A stretch of 64,000 nt of DNA from Actinotalea soli (lineage in GTDB: Bacteria > Actinomycetota > Actinomycetes > Actinomycetales > Cellulomonadaceae): assembly GCF_017565425.1 (NCBI RefSeq), contig NZ_JAGEMK010000003.1:1-64000 (forward strand), read 5' to 3'. The notes under the pieces are model-generated. The model was given only the letters and a program-made list of their open reading frames with translations, ran no database searches and was not told the DNA's origin. This document shows, one piece after another, positions 59,224-64,000 of this stretch. The position numbers and the translations under genes were made by a program. How positions within the stretch are numbered: the stretch's first letter is position 1; every line of letters begins with the position of its first letter.

Positions 59224-60929
59224 TCGACGAAGTGGGCGTCGTGGAACACGGGCTCACCCTGCGAGTCCTCGAGCCACACGTCCCGGAGCTCGGGGCCGAC
59301 GGCGATCGAGGTCGTCTGGGTGTAGAGGCCGATGCTCGCGGCCTGGTCGCTGATGATCTGCTGGGCCTGGCCGTAGAGCCGGTCCTGCTCGGTGGGGTCG
59401 AGGGTCGAGTTCGCCTCGACGATGATCTCCTCGAGCTCGGGGTCGTTGTAGAAGCTCGAGTTGCTGAAGTTGGGGCTGTCCTCGAGGTGCTGGCGGAAGG
59501 TGATGTGCAGGACCCCAGCGGTGGGGCTGGTCCAGTAGCCGGGCTTGGCGTCGTAGGTCTCAGGGCCCGAGTACTTCCCGGAGAAGAGCTCTTCACGGGT
59601 GGCTGGGACCAGGGTGACTGCGAAGCCGGCGGCCTTGGCCTGGTCCTGGATGTTCTGCAGCACCGTCGTGCCCTCGGCGGTGATGATCGAGCCGGCCCCG
59701 TAGACGATGCTCACCTCGAGGCGCTCGCCCTCGCGGGTCCGGACCCCCTCGGCGTCGACCTCGGTCCAGCCGGCCTCCTCGAGGAGGGCGACCGCCCGGT
59801 CGAGGTCGTAGGGGTAGTCGTCGGCGGCCTCGGCGTTGTAGCCGGGTGTGCTCTGGCTGATCGACCCGTTGCCCTCGTAGGGGATCACCCCGTGAAAGGC
59901 GCTGGTCACCGCAGCCTCCCGGTCGGTGCCGAAGGCGAAGGCCTGCCGCACCAGACGGTCGGCGAAGGGGCCCTCCACCGTGTTGAGCCCCAGGGCCACC
60001 GGACGGCCCGGGGTGATGTACTGCTGGACGTCGAACCGGGCCTCGGCCACCTCCCACTGGGGCGTCGGGACGTCGTACACGACGTGGGCCTCTCCCGTCC
60101 CCAGCGCACCGAACCGCGCGACCGGGTCGTGCACGAAGCGCCACTCGATCCCGTCGACGTAGGCGGGTCCCTGGTGCAGGGCGTTCTCGGGGGCCCAGTC
60201 GTAGTCGGGGTTGCGGGTGAAGTGGACGGCGTCCCCGCGGTCCCAGCCCTCGACCACGAAGGGCCCGCTGCCGATGGGCGCCTCGCAGATCTCCTCGTCC
60301 GGGCGCTCGAGGGAAGCCGGGGACTGGATGCCGAAGTACGCCTGGGAGAGGGCCGGGAGCAGCGGGGCGTAGGGCTCGGTGAGCGTGATCTCCAGGGTGA
60401 CCGGGTCGATCGCCCGGCTGTCGGCGTAGTACCGCGCCAGGTACGCCGCGACGGTGCTGTTCCCGCCCTCCTCGAGCCAGTACTCGAGGTTGCGGCTCAC
60501 CGCTGCGGCGTCCAGGGCCGTGCCGTCGGTGAAGGTGACCCCCTCGGCGAGGGTGAAGGTCCAGGTCAGCTGGTCCTCCGAGACCGTCCACGCGGTCGCG
60601 AGCCAGGGCACGATCTCGCCGTCCTCGGCCTGGGAGACCAACGAGTCCAGGACCTGCCGGGACAGGTAGGCCTGCTGGACCCAGCCGCCGTAGAGGCAGG
60701 GCGGCTCCTGGTCGTGGGCGTACACGATGGTGCCGCCGTCGACCCGGGTCGTCGCCTCACCGGGGTCGGCGCCGGTCGCGGTGGTGCCGCAGGCTGCGAG
60801 GGCCACCGGCAGCAGGAGGCCGAGACCGGTTGCCCGACGCGCGCGCCGGGACGGATCAGGTCGGACCCGGCGTTCGTGCCCGGTGAGGGCCGGGTCCGGA
60901 CGGAGGGTGGTGCTCAGGGTCGGGTACAT
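59220..60929 (-). CDS. Family-5 solute-binding lipoprotein of the ABC importer
   Basis: A 569-aa extracellular receptor, lipid-anchored. After a long basic N-region, the lipobox LALAAC-type ends at Cys47 (LLPVALAACG). SBP family 5 features: YLSRQVLDSLVSQAEDGEIV, TFTLAEGVTFTDGTALDAAA, VRQAFAFGTDREAAV and AVALLEEAGWTEVDAEG. ATG 60929 with AAGGAG is clear. First gene of the SBP-dppB-dppC-ATPase-LLM1 transcript. Ligand is unknown; the neighbours suggest an organosulfur or other compound attacked by flavin monooxygenases. Confidence 0.94.
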   Translation of the reverse strand: MYPTLSTTLRPDPALTGHERRVRPDPSRRARRATGLGLLLPVALAACGTTATGADPGEATTRVDGGTIVYAHDQEPPCLYGGWVQQAYLSRQVLDSLVSQAEDGEIVPWLATAWTVSEDQLTWTFTLAEGVTFTDGTALDAAAVSRNLEYWLEEGGNSTVAAYLARYYADSRAIDPVTLEITLTEPYAPLLPALSQAYFGIQSPASLERPDEEICEAPIGSGPFVVEGWDRGDAVHFTRNPDYDWAPENALHQGPAYVDGIEWRFVHDPVARFGALGTGEAHVVYDVPTPQWEVAEARFDVQQYITPGRPVALGLNTVEGPFADRLVRQAFAFGTDREAAVTSAFHGVIPYEGNGSISQSTPGYNAEAADDYPYDLDRAVALLEEAGWTEVDAEGVRTREGERLEVSIVYGAGSIITAEGTTVLQNIQDQAKAAGFAVTLVPATREELFSGKYSGPETYDAKPGYWTSPTAGVLHITFRQHLEDSPNFSNSSFYNDPELEEIIVEANSTLDPTEQDRLYGQAQQIISDQAASIGLYTQTTSIAVGPELRDVWLEDSQGEPVFHDAHFVE

Positions 60930-61047
60930 CGGATACTGCTCCTTGCGTGGAAGGCACCGGCCCCTCGGGGCGGGTGCTGCGTGACCGCCGGCGGCTACCG
61001 GCGGGACAGGCGTCGGGTGGACTGCCAGGTCCACCCGACGCCGCTGC
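60930..61047 (-). promoter_or_regulatory. Three consecutive hairpins between the DszC-like gene and the binding-protein gene
   Basis: The whole 118-base gap is structured. In transcript order: a perfect 13-bp stem with 8-base loop (61009-61021 with 61030-61042) starting 5 bases after the upstream stop; a 7-bp stem (60985-60991 with 60998-61004); and a GCACC/GGTGC plus GCCCC/GGGGC stem (60954-60977). The first is probably a terminator or attenuator; together they may raise binding-protein mRNA stability. No U-tract is present. Confidence 0.6.
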
Positions 61048-62184
61048 TCAGCCCTGGGTGGGGCCGAAGCTCGTCGCGTGCGGGCAGGACCCTGCGGGGC
61101 CGGCCCTCGTCGAGGCGGTCACCTCGGGCCCGAGGCCCGCCGCACCTCGCGCGGCCTCGGCGACCCGGGCGACGAGGTCCTCCCGGTCCCCGGGAGTCAC
61201 GGCACCAGGGATCAGGACGAGATCCTCGAGGAGGTCGCCGGCCCGGTCGGCGAGGGTCGTGACGTGGTCGAGCAGGGCGAGCAGACCGTCGTCGGTCCTG
61301 GGCCCCCCGGCCGCGGAGGTCCCGCGCAGCACGGCCCGCGCGGCACCGAGGTGCAGGTTGACCTCCACCAGCTCGAGGGCGAGGGGCGTCAGGGGGCGGT
61401 ACGGCCGCGGCCGCTGCTCCTTCTCGACCCGGCCGAGGGCCGCCGACCACGGCAGGACCACGCGGTCCACCGTCACGCCGCCCTCCCCCGCGCCCCCGGG
61501 ACGGGCCTGGACGGCGGTCTCGTCGAAGGTGAGGCCGTGATGGCGGGCGGGCACCAGTGCGAGGACCGGGTCGGCGTGGCCAGCGACCGTGGCACCGAGC
61601 CAGATGACGTCGCCGGCTGCGGCCCCCGTCGAGCTGGCCGACCACCCCGAGAACTCCAGGTCCAGGCCGGTGTCGAAAGCCACCAGGCCGCCCTCGCGCA
61701 GGTCGATCGCGGCCCCGAAGAACCACCCCGCACGGGTCGAGTTCGCGAGGATCTCCTCGGCCTGTCCGGCGGTCCCCTGGAAGGCGGGCAGACCGGACCA
61801 CACGTAGTGCTCGCCCAGCGCGCGCCCGACGGACCCGTCGGCCTCGGCGATCCGGCGCACCGCGCGCAGGGCGGTCCCCCAGCCCAGCCCGGCGGCCCCC
61901 TGCGCCACCGGGCCGAGCAGGGTGACCAGGCCCGCGCGCCGGAGCAGGCCGACGGCGTCCCCCAGATCACGGGCACCGCCGGGTCCGGGAGCGGTGGCCT
62001 CGATCAGCGCCGCGACCTCCTGGACCCGGCGCGACCAGCCCGGGAGCCCGCTCGGCGCAGGCGGTGCGCAGCCCGTCCCAGCCGGTGGACCGGCCTCGGG
62101 TCGAGGTTCGGCGAGGCTGCTCCTGGGTGATCGGGCACCGTGACGGCACTGTCGTCGTGCGGTGGTGGTGCGGGTCCTGCTCAT
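61048..62184 (-). CDS. Acyl-CoA dehydrogenase-fold flavoprotein, DszC/SfnB-like
   Basis: A 378-aa protein of the acyl-CoA dehydrogenase fold. Members of the DszC/SfnB branch use reduced flavin to oxygenate sulfur or other heteroatoms, not CoA esters. Visible: N-terminal helical domain with LLRRAGLVTLLGPVAQGAAG, ADGSVGRALGEHYVWSGLPA, the beta domain FSGWSASSTGAAAGDVIWLG, and the C-terminal helices (LELVEVNLHLGAARAVLRG). It lacks an obvious catalytic Glu for dehydrogenation, which agrees with a monooxygenase role. ATG 62184 has AGGGGG upstream. Between the two LLM genes' cluster parts and followed by a strong hairpin. Confidence 0.8.
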   Translation of the reverse strand: MSRTRTTTARRQCRHGARSPRSSLAEPRPEAGPPAGTGCAPPAPSGLPGWSRRVQEVAALIEATAPGPGGARDLGDAVGLLRRAGLVTLLGPVAQGAAGLGWGTALRAVRRIAEADGSVGRALGEHYVWSGLPAFQGTAGQAEEILANSTRAGWFFGAAIDLREGGLVAFDTGLDLEFSGWSASSTGAAAGDVIWLGATVAGHADPVLALVPARHHGLTFDETAVQARPGGAGEGGVTVDRVVLPWSAALGRVEKEQRPRPYRPLTPLALELVEVNLHLGAARAVLRGTSAAGGPRTDDGLLALLDHVTTLADRAGDLLEDLVLIPGAVTPGDREDLVARVAEAARGAAGLGPEVTASTRAGPAGSCPHATSFGPTQG

Positions 62185-62245
62185 GGTTGCCCCCTGCTCT
62201 CGTGGCCCCTCGGGGCCAGGTCGGTGCCCCTGAGGGCGCGTTCCC

Positions 62246-63628
62246 TCAGCCGACGGGTTCGACGGCGGGCCGGTGGGTCGCGGCCGGGTGGTCCGGCAGC
62301 GCGCGGGCGTTCCCCGTGCCGAAGAGCCGCTCACGGAGGGTCTCCTCGGGGGTGTAGGCCGTGCGGTAGCGACCACGGCGCTGGAGCTCGGGGACGACGA
62401 GGTCGACGAAGTCCGCGAAGGTCGCAGGCGAGAGGTGCTGGATGAGGTTGATCCCGTCGGCGTCGGTGCCGTCGATGATCTCCTCGATCCGGTCGGCGAC
62501 CTGCTCAGGGGTCCCCGCCACGAAGAACGTGTTGTTCTCGGGCCGCGAGAGGTGCTGCACGAGCTCGCCGACCTTCTTGCGGTCCTCACCCTCGGACCAC
62601 ATCCGCTCGAAGGTCTGCATCGCGTCCCCGCCGCGGTACTCGAGGTAGGAGTCGGTGTCGTCCCCCGAGAGGTCGATGCCGGCCCAGCCGCTGAAGAGCA
62701 CCAGGTGCCCCTCGACGTCGCGGTGCTCGACGAGCAGGGCGATCTTCTGGTCGACCTCGGCCTGGGTGCGGCCGACGACCACCTCGACGCCGATGAAGGC
62801 CTTGACGTGCTCGGGGGATCGCCCTGCCTCGACCGCGAGCCGACGCAGGTCCGCGATCTCCTCGCGGGCCTGGGCGTCGTCCCGGGGCAGGAGGAACACG
62901 GCCTCGGCGTGCCGAGCCGCGAAGGCCTTGCCCCGGCTCGAGGTCCCCGCCTGGTAGAGCACGGGCGTGCGCTGGGGCGAGGGCTCGGACAGGTGCGGGC
63001 CGGCCACCTGGAAGTGCTCGCCCTCGAAGCCGATCTCGTGGACCTTGTCCGGGTCGGTGTAGGTGTGCTCGGCCCCGTCGAGCACCACGGCGTCGTCCTC
63101 CCAGGAGGACTCGAGCAGCCGGTACACGACCTCGAGGTACTCCTCGGCGATGGCGTAGCGCTCGTCGTGCTTGACCTGCTCGGGCAGGCCGTAGTTCCGC
63201 GCGGCGTCGGGCAGGTAGCCGGTGACCACGTTCCAGGCCAGGCGGCCCCCGGTCAGGTGGTCCAGGGTCGAGAGCCGTCGGGCGTGGCTGAAGGGTGGCT
63301 CGTAGCTCGTGCTCGAGGTGACCGCGAAGCCCAGGTGCCTGGTGACAGCGGCCATGGCCGGGACGACGAAGGCCGGGTCGATGTTCGGGACCTGCATGCC
63401 GGCCTTGAGGGCGGCTCGACGGTCGCCGCGGTAGGTCGTGTAGGTGCCGACGACGTCGGCCAGGAAGACCGCGTCGAAGAGCCCGCGCTCGAGCAGCTGG
63501 GCGAGGTCGGTCCAGTAGCCGAGGTCCTTGTACTGGGTGCGACGGTTGCCCGGTACCCGCCACAGACCGTGGTTGATGTGCCCCGGGGTGGCCATCTCGA
63601 AGGCGTTGACGTGGATCTGCTTGGTCAT
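62246..63628 (-). CDS. NtaA/DmoA/DszA-family FMN-dependent monooxygenase (LLM 2)
   Basis: A 460-aa paralogue of the enzyme at 54061-55503. Shared landmarks: FEMATPGHINHGLW, LFDAVFLADVVGTYTTYRG, TLDHLTGGRLAWNVVTGYLP, DAARNYGLP and VLYQAGTSSRGKAFAARHAE. It begins MTKQIHVNAFEM at ATG 63628. It sits between the SsuE-like reductase and the DszC-like gene, so FMNH2 for the whole set can come from that reductase. Likely an organosulfur or related monooxygenase; substrate unknown. Confidence 0.9.
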   Translation of the reverse strand: MTKQIHVNAFEMATPGHINHGLWRVPGNRRTQYKDLGYWTDLAQLLERGLFDAVFLADVVGTYTTYRGDRRAALKAGMQVPNIDPAFVVPAMAAVTRHLGFAVTSSTSYEPPFSHARRLSTLDHLTGGRLAWNVVTGYLPDAARNYGLPEQVKHDERYAIAEEYLEVVYRLLESSWEDDAVVLDGAEHTYTDPDKVHEIGFEGEHFQVAGPHLSEPSPQRTPVLYQAGTSSRGKAFAARHAEAVFLLPRDDAQAREEIADLRRLAVEAGRSPEHVKAFIGVEVVVGRTQAEVDQKIALLVEHRDVEGHLVLFSGWAGIDLSGDDTDSYLEYRGGDAMQTFERMWSEGEDRKKVGELVQHLSRPENNTFFVAGTPEQVADRIEEIIDGTDADGINLIQHLSPATFADFVDLVVPELQRRGRYRTAYTPEETLRERLFGTGNARALPDHPAATHRPAVEPVG

Positions 63629-63681
63629 GGCTGTCTCCTGGTGGTGACGGTCTCGGCAGGGTGGGGCGTGGTCGGGGGCGG

Positions 63682-64000
63682 TCAGGCGGTCGCGGCGGCG
63701 AGGGCGCTGAGCTGAGCGTCCGGCGACCGCAGCTCGGCGCGGAACGCGGCGCTCGTGCGGTCCAGGCAGGCGATGGTCGCGTCGTCGACGATGACGGGCC
63801 CGCCCGAGCGGTGGTCGATGTGCGCGTCGAGGACGAAGCGACCGGTGGTGATGTGCCGGGCCCCGAGGGACACGAGCACGGGCCGCAGCGAGTAGTCGAT
63901 CGCGAGCAGGTGCGCGACGGTGCCCCCGGTCGCCAGCGGCAGCACCGCCTTGCCCTGGAGCGCCGACTGCGGGAGCAGGTCGAGGAAGACCTTGAGCAGC
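63682..64000 (-). CDS. SsuE-like NAD(P)H:FMN reductase, C-terminal part (cut by window edge)
   Basis: About 106 C-terminal residues of a flavodoxin-fold FMN reductase. Diagnostic segments are LLKVFLDLLPQSALQGKAVL, LATGGTVAHLLAIDYSLRPV and LVSLGARHITTGRFVLD, typical of SsuE/MsuE. These supply reduced FMN to sulfonate or sulfone monooxygenases. Its N-terminus lies beyond base 64000. It is 53 bases upstream of LLM 2 and probably cotranscribed. This gene is the main argument for a sulfur-scavenging role of the cluster. Confidence 0.9.
   Translation of the reverse strand, partial: LLKVFLDLLPQSALQGKAVLPLATGGTVAHLLAIDYSLRPVLVSLGARHITTGRFVLDAHIDHRSGGPVIVDDATIACLDRTSAAFRAELRSPDAQLSALAAATA

Noticed and set aside
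59220-60929. Nickel or dipeptide specificity for the importer
   Set aside because: Family-5 binding proteins cannot be assigned a ligand by eye, and the neighbours are oxygenases, not peptidases or nickel enzymes.

Overview
The window is a stretch of chromosome from a very GC-rich actinobacterium, most likely of the order Micrococcales (Cellulomonas/Sanguibacter-like, an inference from gene content and order only). The evidence is the strong G/C bias at third codon positions, many GTG starts, long chains of stop/start overlaps (ATGA, GTGA, TGATG), the actinobacterial core order rpsB-tsf-pyrH-frr-cdsA-rlmN-dxr-rip1-ispG-proS-rimP-nusA-ylxR-infB, a glnD-glnB-amt-ftsY-smc block, and a T-box leader in front of ileS. 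Almost everything is on the minus strand. I see no rRNA, tRNA, insertion sequence, prophage or CRISPR array.

Layout. 1-5.5 kb: infB (partial), ylxR, nusA and rimP in one coupled chain, then a plus-strand DUF4439 lipoprotein and proS. 5.5-15 kb: a plus-strand Fpg/Nei glycosylase, a GNAT, ispG and dxr of the MEP isoprenoid pathway, the Rip1-type intramembrane protease, a membrane diguanylate cyclase, an Lrp/AsnC regulator, a DivIVA-repeat protein, rlmN and cdsA. 15.6-19.1 kb: frr, pyrH, tsf and rpsB. 19.5-25.6 kb: a degenerate LytM/M23 protein, a FliA/WhiG-type sigma factor, xerC, dprA, comM (carrying a one-base frameshift), yraN and DUF2469. 25.6-33 kb: rnhB, lepB, rplS, trmD, rimM, a KH protein, rpsP, an amidohydrolase and ffh. 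33-38.4 kb: the nitrogen block glnD-glnB-amt with candidate GlnR boxes, then ftsY and a small membrane protein. 38.5-43 kb: smc, ndk and DUF4233. 43-48.1 kb: an accessory block (DHA2 drug exporter, TetR regulator, PTS-dependent dihydroxyacetone kinase dhaKLM) lying between DUF4233/ndk and folC-ileS, genes that are usually adjacent. 48.3-53.2 kb: folC, ileS and its T-box. 53.2-64 kb: a DUF1206 membrane protein and a catabolic or sulfur-scavenging cluster.

The last cluster (54.1-64.0 kb) is the most distinctive accessory region. It holds a complete family-5 oligopeptide-type ABC importer with a fused double ATPase, two paralogous NtaA/DmoA/DszA-family flavin monooxygenases, an acyl-CoA-dehydrogenase-fold protein of the DszC/SfnB type, and the start of an SsuE-like FMN reductase that runs off the window. 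Together they look like an uptake and two-component flavin oxidation pathway, most plausibly for an organosulfur compound; the substrate cannot be read from sequence. The intercistronic gap in front of its binding-protein gene is filled by three consecutive hairpins.

Other points: GlnD ends after its HD domain with no ACT domains; the M23 protein lacks key catalytic histidines; rplS is preceded by a long-range inverted repeat ending next to its ribosome binding site; and the stop codons of the convergent lipoprotein and proS genes lie in the two arms of one hairpin.
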